DNA from: Deinococcus apachensis DSM 19763
Lineage (GTDB): Bacteria > Deinococcota > Deinococci > Deinococcales > Deinococcaceae
Direction: 5' to 3'
NCBI RefSeq assembly: GCF_000381345.1
Contig: NZ_KB906413.1
Coordinates: 41,112-105,111 of the forward strand
DNA length: 64,000 nucleotides
Shown here: one piece after another, positions 1-11,468 of the stretch
Position numbering within the stretch: position 1 is the first letter of the stretch
Layout: each line of letters begins with the position of its first letter
Made by a program: the position numbers and the translations under genes
Notes under the pieces: model-generated
Databases searched by the model: none
The model's input: only the letters and a program-made list of their open reading frames with translations
Told to the model about the DNA's origin: nothing

Positions 1-7
1 GGCACTG

Positions 8-37
8 TAGACAGTCAGGTTCCTAATGGAACATAAT
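8..37 (+). promoter_or_regulatory. Promoter with palindromic operator for the C5 methyltransferase
   Basis: A -35-like TAGACA (8-13) and a -10 CATAAT (32-37) are separated by 18 nt. The ATG at 43 follows five nt after the -10, so the transcript would be leaderless or nearly so. The spacer contains the inverted repeat GTTCC-TAAT-GGAAC (19-32), which runs into the -10 box and is placed where a repressor or the methyltransferase itself could bind. The binding role is inference. Confidence 0.5.
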
Positions 38-42
38 TTTAC

Positions 43-1152
43 ATGAACGAAGCCCAGGGCAGGCCCGGCAGTGTCGAATATTTGGGGGTAACGCCCCGGA
101 GTCAGCGTCTGACCCTCCTCGACCTGTTCGCGGGTGCCGGTGGCCTCAGCCTGGGGCTGACCTGGGCGGGCTTTCGCAGCCTCGCGGCCGTCGAGGTGGA
201 CCCGGCCGCCGCCGCCACCTACGACGCCAACTTCGGCGGGCATATTCTGCGTGACAGCCGGGGCCGACCGCTCCCCATGGAGCAGGTGGACTTCACGAGC
301 TTCAGGGGCAGGGTGGACCTGCTCAGCGGCGGCCCGCCGTGCCAGGGCTTCTCCCTGCTCGGCACGCGGCTGGAGGATGACCCCCGTAACCGGCTGTGGC
401 GGGAGTTCATTCGCGCCGTGGACGAGGTGCAACCACGTGCCTTCCTGATGGAAAATGTGCCGCCCATCCTGAAGACCCAGGAGGGCGCCTTCACCATTGA
501 GCATGCGCGCGAGCTGGGCTACAGCGTCGTGGCTGGCGTCCTGTCGGCCGAGCAGTTCGGGGTACCCCAGAAGCGCAAAAGGGCCTTCTTCCTCGGGGTA
601 AGGGACGGTGCGGTCTCCCTGCCGCGGCCCCTCCCCGGCACGAAGTTCATGACGGTGCGCCGGGCCTTCGCGGGCCTCCCGCTGCAACCCACTAATGAGG
701 ACCTGCACATGGGCAGGACACCCACGGGGACGAGTCTGGAACGGTACGCGACGGTTCCCGAGGGGGGCAACCGCTTCGACCTGATGGCGAAGCGGCCGGA
801 CATCACGCCGAGGTGCTGGCTGGAGAAAGCCACAGGTTCCACAGACGTGTTTGGCCGCCTGCATTGGGACCAGCCAGCGCTCACCATCCGCACCGAGTTT
901 TACAAGCCCGAGAAGGGCCGCTACCTGCACCCGTCCGAACACCGGCCGATCACACACCGTGAGGCCGCGCGTCTGCAAACCTTTCCGGACGACTTCCACT
1001 TCGAGGGCTCGAAGATCGAGGTCGCCCGGCAGATCGGCAACGCCGTGCCGCCCCTCCTGGCCTACGTGATCGGGTTGCACCTGGAAAGCGCCCTGGAGAG
1101 GCGCAGCGTGCCCACAGTGCAGCCGACGCTGTTCGAACTTGTCCCGGGTTGA
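43..1152 (+). CDS. DNA (cytosine-5-)-methyltransferase
   Basis: Transfers a methyl group from S-adenosylmethionine to C5 of cytosine in a specific DNA site. The 369 aa show the ordered C5-MTase motifs: motif I DLFAGAGGLSLGL (about 27-39), motif IV GGPPCQGFS with the catalytic Cys100, motif VI ENV (137-139), motif VIII QKRKR (about 176-180), then a target-recognition stretch of about 100 aa, motif IX around HREAARLQTFPDDF, and motif X QIGNAVPP near 333. The length is normal for a type II enzyme. It ends 12 nt from the convergent unknown gene and its HNH partner, so a restriction-modification system is likely. The recognition sequence cannot be read from the protein. Confidence 0.95.
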   Translation: MNEAQGRPGSVEYLGVTPRSQRLTLLDLFAGAGGLSLGLTWAGFRSLAAVEVDPAAAATYDANFGGHILRDSRGRPLPMEQVDFTSFRGRVDLLSGGPPCQGFSLLGTRLEDDPRNRLWREFIRAVDEVQPRAFLMENVPPILKTQEGAFTIEHARELGYSVVAGVLSAEQFGVPQKRKRAFFLGVRDGAVSLPRPLPGTKFMTVRRAFAGLPLQPTNEDLHMGRTPTGTSLERYATVPEGGNRFDLMAKRPDITPRCWLEKATGSTDVFGRLHWDQPALTIRTEFYKPEKGRYLHPSEHRPITHREAARLQTFPDDFHFEGSKIEVARQIGNAVPPLLAYVIGLHLESALERRSVPTVQPTLFELVPG

Positions 1153-1164
1153 CCGGATCGAAAT

Positions 1165-1938
1165 TTAGGCTCCGAGCGTGTGTGCGAGTCTTTCGACGCT
1201 CGCATCGCTGGAAATCCAGAAGTTGCCGTACCCCTGCCGCTCGATAGCAACGTGATGGATTCTGAAGGGCGGGTCGGCCTTCCCCAGGAACTGCTCGGCC
1301 TGCGGCTTCCGGCCCCGGTCCCGGTCGCGGTACTTCGGATTGGCGAAGTAGATGCACACAACATCGTCGTTCACCCAGAAGTCCGAGCGCAGCAGCACGT
1401 CAGCCAGCAGGTGGTAGTGCACGGGCAGGCCGTACTCCTGGCGCAGACGCACGAAGAGTTCCAGCTCGCGCATGGCGGAGTAGTAGAACTTCCCGAGTCG
1501 CCAGCGGAAGGCCCGCCTCAGCTCGTGTTTCCGCTCTCGGTCCGCCTGATGCCAGTCGAGGTCCTGCAACAGGGGGTGAATGAAGAACGACGCGGCGTCG
1601 CCGTTCAACCATGCGCTGAAGTCCTGCCAAGTTGGTACGGCACGTCGCTCCTCCAGGTAGTGGTGGAACAGGTGTTCAAAGGCGAAGCCTGTCGTCCAGT
1701 CTTCGACCTCCCGGAGTTGTTCCTCACTCCGCACGTCGCCCAGAGCGTGTTCGGAACGGGCGCGCGCATCCAGCAGCTCCTCACGGGTGATCTCCCCAAG
1801 ATACCGGTGAACGAAGCCATGCACGAAATCGTGGACGGGCTGGTAGCCCGGCCGACCGAGCCACCGGCGGTAGACCCCCTGGGCAGGGGGGCCGCCACGT
1901 TCCAGCAGTTCCCGGCGACAGTCCTCGAAGGAGGTCAC
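1165..1938 (-). CDS. Unknown protein coupled to the HNH endonuclease
   Basis: I do not recognise this 257-aa protein. The GTG start (complement of 1936-1938) overlaps the stop of the upstream HNH gene as GTGA, so the two are translationally coupled. An upstream in-frame extension inside the HNH gene is not believed. The protein is soluble, rich in Trp, Tyr and His, and begins TSFEDCRRELLERGG. Its most patterned part is the C-terminal third (YGLPVHYHLLADVLLRSDFW, then DDVVCIYFANPKYRDRD), with regularly spaced acidic residues. No PD-(D/E)XK or HNH signature is clear. From context it may be a subunit or specificity partner of the nuclease. Function unknown. Confidence 0.75.
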   Translation of the reverse strand: MTSFEDCRRELLERGGPPAQGVYRRWLGRPGYQPVHDFVHGFVHRYLGEITREELLDARARSEHALGDVRSEEQLREVEDWTTGFAFEHLFHHYLEERRAVPTWQDFSAWLNGDAASFFIHPLLQDLDWHQADRERKHELRRAFRWRLGKFYYSAMRELELFVRLRQEYGLPVHYHLLADVLLRSDFWVNDDVVCIYFANPKYRDRDRGRKPQAEQFLGKADPPFRIHHVAIERQGYGNFWISSDASVERLAHTLGA

Positions 1939-2594
1939 GACTGCACTCCGGGCTTCAAGATTCTTCGCAGCAGTTCGTACACACGCCGCTGCTCCTCCAG
2001 GGGCGCGTGGCGCATCAGGGCCTCCAGCCCGAGCCGGGCCTCGCCGAGCCTCCCGGGGTACTTGTTCCACTTGCCCTCCTTGCAGACGTCGCACAGCGTC
2101 TGGAGGTTCTGATTCAAGTACGGGTCAATGCCGTACTTCTCGGCCCTGGAGATGGGGGAGATGTGGTCCACGACGAGCCGAACGGTTCGGTCCGGCTCCA
2201 TGGGGTGCGGGTCGCCGGGCTGTGCTCCATAGGACAGGCACCGGTGCCCATCGCGGTCGAGGATACGGAAACGTTGGCCCTTGCCGATATTGCGAACGTG
2301 GGCCGTAGAACGCGGTTCGGTTGAAGTCAGGATGGAGTCGTCGGGGCGTAACTCGCCGGTCCGGTCCTTGTGACTCAGGATCATGTAGCCCAGTTCGTCG
2401 CGCCGCTCGCGCACTCGTCTCGCCCACTCGCTAAGACCTGCCACTGCAATCCGCTCTTTGGTGGCGACTCGCCCGCTGTTTTCCATGAACAGTTCCAGGA
2501 GGCGCGTCCGTGCTGCGCCTCCCCCTACCTTCCGCACTGCCACCCACAGCTCCCTTGACTCTCCGTATATCTGTGACAACGTGAAGTGATCCAC
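1935..2594 (-). CDS. HNH endonuclease with N-terminal winged helix
   Basis: Probable DNA endonuclease of a restriction or defence module. Residues about 30-75 look like a winged-helix domain (LLELFMENSGRVATKERIA, SEWARRVRERRDELGY) as in other HNH defence nucleases. The HNH core follows: Asp143-His144 (VVDHISPIS), Asn163 (NQNLQTLC) and the CDVC pair (Cys168, Cys171) before a basic tail. The first zinc-site pair is odd: where related proteins have CxxC, this one reads CLSY (Cys119 with Tyr122). The start is GTG; no ATG lies upstream in frame. It is coupled to the next gene by a GTGA overlap and faces the methyltransferase, which would protect host DNA if this is the cognate nuclease. Confidence 0.8.
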   Translation of the reverse strand: MDHFTLSQIYGESRELWVAVRKVGGGAARTRLLELFMENSGRVATKERIAVAGLSEWARRVRERRDELGYMILSHKDRTGELRPDDSILTSTEPRSTAHVRNIGKGQRFRILDRDGHRCLSYGAQPGDPHPMEPDRTVRLVVDHISPISRAEKYGIDPYLNQNLQTLCDVCKEGKWNKYPGRLGEARLGLEALMRHAPLEEQRRVYELLRRILKPGVQS

Positions 2595-2652
2595 GTTGAT
2601 ATACCAAGCACTCCGTCCGGTTGCACAGAGGCCAGCAATGAAACTGTGATCC

Positions 2653-3542
<890 letters not shown>

Positions 3543-3546
<4 letters not shown>

Positions 3547-4702
3547 GTCTCATCCTCCCTCAAATTCAGGCCCAGGCGGCGGGCCACCTCACCTTTCGGG
3601 TGGGTCAGGCCGCTGCGGGCGTCCATGTACTCGCGGTAAACGTCGTCGAAGGCGTGGATCAGGACGGACATCACGCCGTGATCGTCCACCTGAAGTCCCT
3701 GGATGCGGAAGCCCGCGCGCAGCTTGGGGATCAGTACCGCGTTGTTCGTCGCGTGGTGCTGGCTGCGGACGAGGCGGTAGCCCTCGGCCTCCAGCGCGGC
3801 CAGCACGACCGGGAGCAACCGGGTGTAAAGGCCCTTGCCCCGATGAGCGGGGAGGAACGCCGTGTTCACCATGTACGCCGTCCGCGCGTCCCACTGGCGC
3901 GAATACTGCCAGCCCGCCACCTCGCCCCCGTGCGCGATCAGCCAGGCGTAGCGGGGCACCTCCGGGCTGAGAAGCGGGGCGGGCACGGCCCAGTCGAAGG
4001 ACACGGAGGCGTAGGCCGCGTCCTCCAGCTGCTCGTACACGTCCAGGTACATCTCGTAGGGGACGCGGTGGAGGGTGTAGTCGCCGCCCAGATCCACACC
4101 CTTCCCCTCGACCTCTGGCATGGATACGGAGGGAAGGGTCACCGTATCCGCTCCTGTCTCTGAGATGTTCAGCCCCAGCCGCCGCGCCGCCGCGCCTGTC
4201 GCCTGCTGGAAGCCGCTGCGGACGTGCATTGCCTCCCGGTACGTCCCGTCCAGGCTGAGGGTGAGCGCCACATTCAGCCCGCCCTCGTACAGGTTCAGGC
4301 CCTGGAGGAAGAACCCGGCGCGCAGCTTGGGGATGATCACCTGGTTGTTGGTGGCCCGGTGGTGGCTGGTCACGAGAGTGTATCCGGCGTCCCGGTACGC
4401 GGCGAGGACGTGTGGGAGGAGCCGGGAGTACAGCCCCTGCCCCTGGTAGCCGGGAAGGATGCCCGTGTCCGCCATGTAGACCGTCCGTTCGCCTTGCTGG
4501 TGCGCGTGGTGCCAGCCGATCAGGTCGTTCCCGTGGTAGAGGCCCCACTGGAAAGTTTCACCCAGAGGTGGGGACGATTTGACGGGCCGGTCGAAGGCAT
4601 ACCCCCAGGTTCCGCCGAAGATGCGGCCTTCCAATCGGGCGCAGGCGTCGCGGTAGGTTTCGTAGGAGATGAGTCGGGCCTCGTACCCGTCACCCAGGCG
4701 GA

Positions 4703-4718
<16 letters not shown>
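3543..4718 (-). CDS. Tandem GNAT-family N-acetyltransferase
   Basis: The 391 aa contain two copies of a GNAT fold. Copy 1 has the acetyl-CoA loop GYQGQGLYSRLLP followed by ATNNQVIIPKLRAGF; copy 2 has HRGKGLYTRLLP and ATNNAVLIPKLRAGF, so the gene is an internal duplication. The start chosen is GTG (complement of 4716-4718), seven nt after an AGGA, overlapping the end of agmatine deiminase by 16 nt; frame read further upstream is antisense-like and unconvincing. It sits between aguA and aguB with overlaps on both sides, so acetylation of agmatine, a polyamine or a related amine is a fair inference, but the substrate is not shown by sequence. Confidence 0.85.
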
Positions 4719-5785
<1,067 letters not shown>

Positions 5786-5913
5786 TGTCTCATCCTGGGG
5801 CGAGGCGAAGGTGACGGGGATGAGCTGTCCGATCGAACCGACAGCCGCGTTTCCCCGTCTCGGATGACCCTAGATTCTGATCAAGGCGAGTTGAGTCTAC
5901 GCTCCGGGCTTTC

Positions 5914-6174
<261 letters not shown>

Positions 6175-6271
6175 GGCCCTGAGTGTAGACAGGTCTGTGC
6201 CCAGATGAATGCAAGGTGAACCCGATTCTGCCTTTTGGACTCGGCACAAGGAGGACGGAAGTCCCGTCACC

Positions 6272-7669
<1,398 letters not shown>

Positions 7670-7813
7670 CTCCCGAGGATACGGGGGAGTCCGGCGTTCG
7701 GTGAAATAGAAAAACTGGATTGACATTTTGGGCACAGGAGAGCGGTTTCTCTCCCCGAGCCCCCCGTTCTGGAGCGGTCGATGCCGAGCTTTTCAAAATA
7801 CATAAAGCTGGAC

Positions 7814-7842
7814 TTGACATATTTCGAAAATAGTGTTTCTAT
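7814..7842 (+). promoter_or_regulatory. Promoter of the DUF4097-like gene with TTTCGAAA palindrome
   Basis: TTGACA (7814-7819) and TTCTAT (7837-7842) are 17 nt apart. The spacer is AT-rich, unlike its surroundings, and contains ATATTTCGAAAATA, nearly a perfect palindrome around TTTCGAAA, a possible operator. An excellent ribosome binding site (GAGGAGGAAGG, about 7850-7860) follows directly. Upstream, TTTCAAAATACAT is another AT-rich patch. No regulator gene is next to it. Confidence 0.45.
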
Positions 7843-7861
7843 ATCTCCAGAGGAGGAAGGC

Positions 7862-8731
7862 ATGAATGAACGCATGGACGAGGGCTTTCGCGCTCAGGTG
7901 GAACGTCTGGTGGCCGAAGGCAAACTCACCCCCGAGGAGGCGGCCGGACTGCTGGAGGGGACGGTAGAGGAATCCACCACGGCGGCTGAGCCGTTCGCTC
8001 CCCTCATGGCGGCCTATCCGGGAGACACGCCCCCCGACCTGCTCCTGAAGGTCAGCGGGTATAACCTGACGGTGATTCAGGATGCAGGGGTGGGTCAGCC
8101 CCAGCTCAGCGCCAACCGCGAGGGCGTACTTCGCCTGACAGCCACGCCGGAAGGTTGGGAGGTGTCGCGCATCCACCGTGGGCCGCTGCACGGCGAGACC
8201 CTGCGGGCCATCCTGACTGTGCCCTTCGCGCCCCGGCACGTCCGGGCGGAGGTCAACGGCGGCAACCTCGCGCTGCCCGATATCGGCGGCGAGATGCTGG
8301 CTGACGTGAACGGCGGGAATGTCCGCATGGGCCGGGCTGCCAGCCTGCGGGCCGACGTGAATGGGGGCAACCTGAACGCTGCCGAGATGGGCGGCCCCAC
8401 CCACCTCAACGTGAACGGCGGCAACCTGACGCTGGAGGGCGCCCAGACGCTGAACGCCAGCGTGAACGGCGGAAATCTGCGCTGGGCCGGGCACCTGACC
8501 GGGGGGGACCACCGCCTGGAGGTGAACGCGGGGAACGCCACCCTGCACCTGCTGCCGGGCAGCAGCGTCCGCTTCGACGCCAACGTGACGGTGGGCGCCT
8601 TCAAGGCGGATTTCCCGACCCGCAAGAACGGCGGCTTCATCAACACGCAGTACCTCGGGCAGCTCGGCGGGGGGGACGCCCTCCTCTCGTGCCGGGTGGC
8701 CGCCGGACAGGTCAAGGTCGTGACCGCATGA
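7862..8731 (+). CDS. DUF4097-like repeat protein with short N-terminal helical domain
   Basis: A 289-aa protein. The first 60 residues (VERLVAEGKLTPEEAAGLL) form a SHOCT-like or bacterial anti-sigma-leader-type helical element seen on many small regulators. The rest is a predicted beta-helix with repeated VNGGNL/VNGGNV units (six or seven copies, about 18-20 aa apart: EVNGGNL, DVNGGNV, DVNGGNL, NVNGGNL, SVNGGNL, EVNAGNA), typical of DUF4097 putative adhesin folds. No signal peptide or membrane segment is visible, so it is probably cytoplasmic. The ATG is set by the strong RBS. It overlaps the next gene by ATGA. Regulatory or scaffold role is inference. Confidence 0.8.
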   Translation: MNERMDEGFRAQVERLVAEGKLTPEEAAGLLEGTVEESTTAAEPFAPLMAAYPGDTPPDLLLKVSGYNLTVIQDAGVGQPQLSANREGVLRLTATPEGWEVSRIHRGPLHGETLRAILTVPFAPRHVRAEVNGGNLALPDIGGEMLADVNGGNVRMGRAASLRADVNGGNLNAAEMGGPTHLNVNGGNLTLEGAQTLNASVNGGNLRWAGHLTGGDHRLEVNAGNATLHLLPGSSVRFDANVTVGAFKADFPTRKNGGFINTQYLGQLGGGDALLSCRVAAGQVKVVTA

Positions 8732-9378
8732 GAGAGAAAGTCAAACGCCTCCTCGACCTGGTGCGGGCCGGTCGCCTGAGCTTGGAAGACGCCGGGCCGC
8801 TGCTCGCCGCCCTGAGCCCCCGCCTCGCACTGACCGACAGTGACCGTGAACTCATCGCGTCCCTGCTCGCCCGCGAGGACCTGGACACCGGTCAGGTCGC
8901 TGAACACCTGCTGCTGCTGCGTGGTGTGCGCGACGCGCCCCCGGCACCGCCCTTTCCCCCCAGGGCGCCGCGCGCCTCCGGCTGGCCGGGGGTGGACGGG
9001 TGGGTGGACCGCTTTACCGACAACATCGACGGCTTCGTGGACCGGATGGAGGAGACCGTGGAACGTGCTGTTGAAGGCAGGATGCCCCGCTCCCGCGATT
9101 CCCGTTATTCCTACTCCTATGCCGGGCCGGGCCGAACCTCCCGCCTCCTGCGCGTGCAGGTCGAGTCCAACGAGGGAGACGAGTACACCGCCAACCTGCC
9201 GGTCAGCCTGGCGCCGCACCTGGGCAAGCTGATTCCTCCGCATGGTCGGGAGGCACTGGAACGCGCGGGCCTGAGCATCGAGGCGCTGCAACTCCTGATC
9301 GAGGCCGACCCGCCCCCCGGCGACCTGATCAACGCCGAGGACAACGAGGGCAACAGCGTCAAGATCAGCCTGAAATGA
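8728..9378 (+). CDS. Hypothetical protein of the DUF4097-like operon
   Basis: A 216-aa soluble protein starting MREKVKRLLDLVRAGRLSLE; its ATG overlaps the previous stop (ATGA). The N-terminus repeats the helical theme 'GRLSLEDAGPLLAAL', similar to the leader of the previous protein, then a Pro-rich linker (APPAPPFPPRAPR) leads to a domain ending in EDNEGNSVKISLK. Such paired proteins with short 'G-x-L/I-T/S-x-E-E-A-x-x-L' leaders also include the next gene, so the three probably act together. Function unknown. Confidence 0.8.
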   Translation: MREKVKRLLDLVRAGRLSLEDAGPLLAALSPRLALTDSDRELIASLLAREDLDTGQVAEHLLLLRGVRDAPPAPPFPPRAPRASGWPGVDGWVDRFTDNIDGFVDRMEETVERAVEGRMPRSRDSRYSYSYAGPGRTSRLLRVQVESNEGDEYTANLPVSLAPHLGKLIPPHGREALERAGLSIEALQLLIEADPPPGDLINAEDNEGNSVKISLK

Positions 9379-9453
9379 GGGAAGCGGTGCGGGGCCAGCA
9401 GAACGAGGGAAATGACCCCGCACCCCCGCCCGCCCGCCACGTACCCTGAACCC

Positions 9454-9810
9454 ATGCCCAGACCCCTGCCCCTGCCCTTTCCCGACGAGACCGAAGCCCC
9501 GCTGGTCACCGAACTGCGGTTCCCCACAAGCGGTGTCACGGTGCGCGGCGTCTTCGAACTCAACGAATTCGCCACCCTGTCCCCCGAGAACCTGGACTTC
9601 CTGCGCCTGTATATCCGCGTGCGCGGCAACCTCAAGGAGGTCGAGCGGGTGCTGGGCATCAGCTACCCCACCGTGCGTGCGCGCTTTGACACGCTGCTGC
9701 GCGCCATTGGCTACGAGCCCGAACTCGCCGACCCGCAGGCAGAGGTGCTGGAGCGCCTGGAGCGCGGCGAGATCACCCCGGACGAGGCGGCCAGGAAGCT
9801 GCGGCGGTAG
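9454..9810 (+). CDS. DUF2089-family small regulator-like protein
   Basis: A 118-aa protein with NLDFLRLYIRVRGNLKEVER followed by LGISYPTVRARFDTLLRAIGY, an HTH-like region typical of DUF2089 proteins, and a C-terminal LERGEITPDEAARKLRR, the same short helical motif that opens the two preceding proteins. The ATG at 9454 follows TACCCT (9442-9447) by six nt, so it has its own leaderless promoter despite following the upstream gene. Probably a DNA-binding or adaptor protein of this cluster; the role is inferred. Confidence 0.85.
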   Translation: MPRPLPLPFPDETEAPLVTELRFPTSGVTVRGVFELNEFATLSPENLDFLRLYIRVRGNLKEVERVLGISYPTVRARFDTLLRAIGYEPELADPQAEVLERLERGEITPDEAARKLRR

Positions 9811-9866
9811 GGGGGAAGTGGGGCCGGGCCGGGCCGCGAAGCCACCTGCGGGAGAAAGGAGACGGT

Positions 9867-10076
9867 ATGAACAACTCCTCCTCACACCTCATCCAGAGGC
9901 ACGCCAACGAAGCTTACGAGGAGCGGGTGGCCCGGCACCTCTACGACGCGGAGGTGCGGCGCTTGCTCGGCCGCCCCAGCCTGCGGGCCAGGCTCGCCGC
10001 GGTCCTGCACAGGCTGGCGGACCGGGTGGACCCCCGAACGGCTCCTCTCTACCCGACGGGCCGTTCGGTGCACTGA
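9867..10076 (+). CDS. Small basic hypothetical protein
   Basis: A 69-aa ORF starting MNNSSSHLIQRHANEAYEER with a strong AAGGAG five nt before the ATG. It is rich in Arg and Ala, with a helical middle (ARLAAVLHRLADRVD). No family recognised. It is accepted because of the ribosome binding site and codon use like its neighbours. About 180 nt of gene-free DNA follows, containing GTCCGG-TC-CCGGAC, a possible weak hairpin. Confidence 0.6.
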   Translation: MNNSSSHLIQRHANEAYEERVARHLYDAEVRRLLGRPSLRARLAAVLHRLADRVDPRTAPLYPTGRSVH

Positions 10077-10256
10077 CCGGATTGGCTGGACCCTGGAGAG
10101 GCAGTCGCACGGCAGACCCCGGGTCAACCCGGTCCGGTCCCGGACCAGGCGGAATGCCGGATCGGCGCGGCTGGGGGTGGGCTGCCCCCTTCGTTGGCCC
10201 CGCCCTCCGCCGGAATCACGACACGACGTGACGGCAAAGGCGCTTAACCTCGGGGC

Positions 10257-10775
10257 ATGGATGCCGAGGCGTTTTACCGTTATCTGACTCAGGCCCGCCG
10301 CCGCCTCTGGACCACTCTGCGTGCCCTGCCGGATGAAGCCCTCTCGAGGGCCGTGATCCCCACGCAAGGGGCGCGCTGCATCAAGGACCTCGTGAGGCAC
10401 GTCGCCGTGGTCGAGGACGGGTGGTTTCGGCTGGACCTGCTCGGCCGGTCCCCGGTCTGGGAAAACTTCGGTGGGGAGCCTGCCTCGGCCGATGAGTACT
10501 GGCACCATGAGGACGAGTCGTTGGACGCGCTGCTGGCCTACTGGGAGGCGGTGGAGGCCGATACGCTGCGTCACTGGCCCGCGCTGATGAGCGTGGCCAC
10601 GTCGGGCCGGAGGGTCCCTGTTTCGGAGGACCGCCCGGAGACGCTCGCCGCCGATGAGGTGATCTGGCACGTCATGCAGCACGAGGTGCGCCACACCGCC
10701 CAGATCGTGCAGATGCTCCGCCTGCTCGGGCATCAGCCACCTTCCCTGGACCTGGTGTTCTTGACGGCGGAGTGA
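10257..10775 (+). CDS. DinB-family protein
   Basis: A 172-aa four-helix-bundle protein of the DinB/YfiT metal-binding superfamily. The expected His ligands are seen in DLVRHVAVVEDGW (first) and in HVMQHEVRHTAQIVQMLR (the other two). Members are thiol transferases or damage-inducible proteins, often expanded in Deinococcus. The ATG follows TAACCT (10245-10250) by six nt, giving a leaderless start. No partner gene is evident. Confidence 0.88.
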   Translation: MDAEAFYRYLTQARRRLWTTLRALPDEALSRAVIPTQGARCIKDLVRHVAVVEDGWFRLDLLGRSPVWENFGGEPASADEYWHHEDESLDALLAYWEAVEADTLRHWPALMSVATSGRRVPVSEDRPETLAADEVIWHVMQHEVRHTAQIVQMLRLLGHQPPSLDLVFLTAE

Positions 10776-10866
10776 CTGGACCCGCGGGCGCTTTCCTGGA
10801 GTTCCCCCGGAGCGCGCGGGAGACATGGGGGTGGAGGCGGGCAGGCTGACGTTTGCCGGGCTCTCC

Positions 10867-11397
10867 TCAGCTCTCCCCGAGCCGCGTCAGGTCGTCCCAG
10901 ATCAGCCGCACCTCGCGCAACTCGCCCGCTGGAACGGTCACGGTCTTCTCGCCCGCCTCGCGTCCTCCCCGGCGCAGATACCACTCCCAGGTGGGGTTCC
11001 CGGCAAGGACCCACAGGGCCAGACTCCGGTCTCCGCGTTCCTCCAGGACCCGCGCCACTGCGGCCAGAAGTGCCTGCCCGAGGCCCTGCCCCTGCGCCGC
11101 TTTCAGGGCATAAAGCGTGTAAAGTTCCGCGTCGATGCCGGGGTGGTCGCGGGGTGGGCCAGCGGACGCGAAGGCGACGACCTCCCCGTCCCGCTCGGCG
11201 ACGAGAACGACCTGGGTGGGGTCCGTAACGTCACGCGTCCAGTTCGTGGTCCGCCGTTCCTGCATCGCGCCGTCCGTCATTCGCTCCAGAAACGCCTCCG
11301 GCATCCGCCCCATGTACGTCTCCCGCCAACTCGTCACGTGGACGTGGGCGATGGCCGGAGCGTCGGCGGGCGTGGCGGGCCGAAGGGTGAAGGACAT
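10867..11397 (-). CDS. GNAT-family N-acetyltransferase
   Basis: A 176-aa single-domain acetyltransferase with LRPATPADAPAIAHVH at the N-terminus and the acetyl-CoA loop AAQGQGLGQALLAAV. Substrate unknown. The start has TACCCT five nt upstream (leaderless). It is divergent from the diguanylate cyclase gene, with only 71 nt between starts. Confidence 0.88.
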   Translation of the reverse strand: MSFTLRPATPADAPAIAHVHVTSWRETYMGRMPEAFLERMTDGAMQERRTTNWTRDVTDPTQVVLVAERDGEVVAFASAGPPRDHPGIDAELYTLYALKAAQGQGLGQALLAAVARVLEERGDRSLALWVLAGNPTWEWYLRRGGREAGEKTVTVPAGELREVRLIWDDLTRLGES

Positions 11398-11468
11398 GCC
11401 CCAGGGTAGATGGGGCGGGCGGCGCGGGGTTGCGAAATCTGTCAGACTCCCCCGCTTACCCTGGGCGG

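Noticed and set aside
8095..9885. 596-codon minus-strand frame
   Set aside because: Antisense of the DUF4097-like cluster; no domain.
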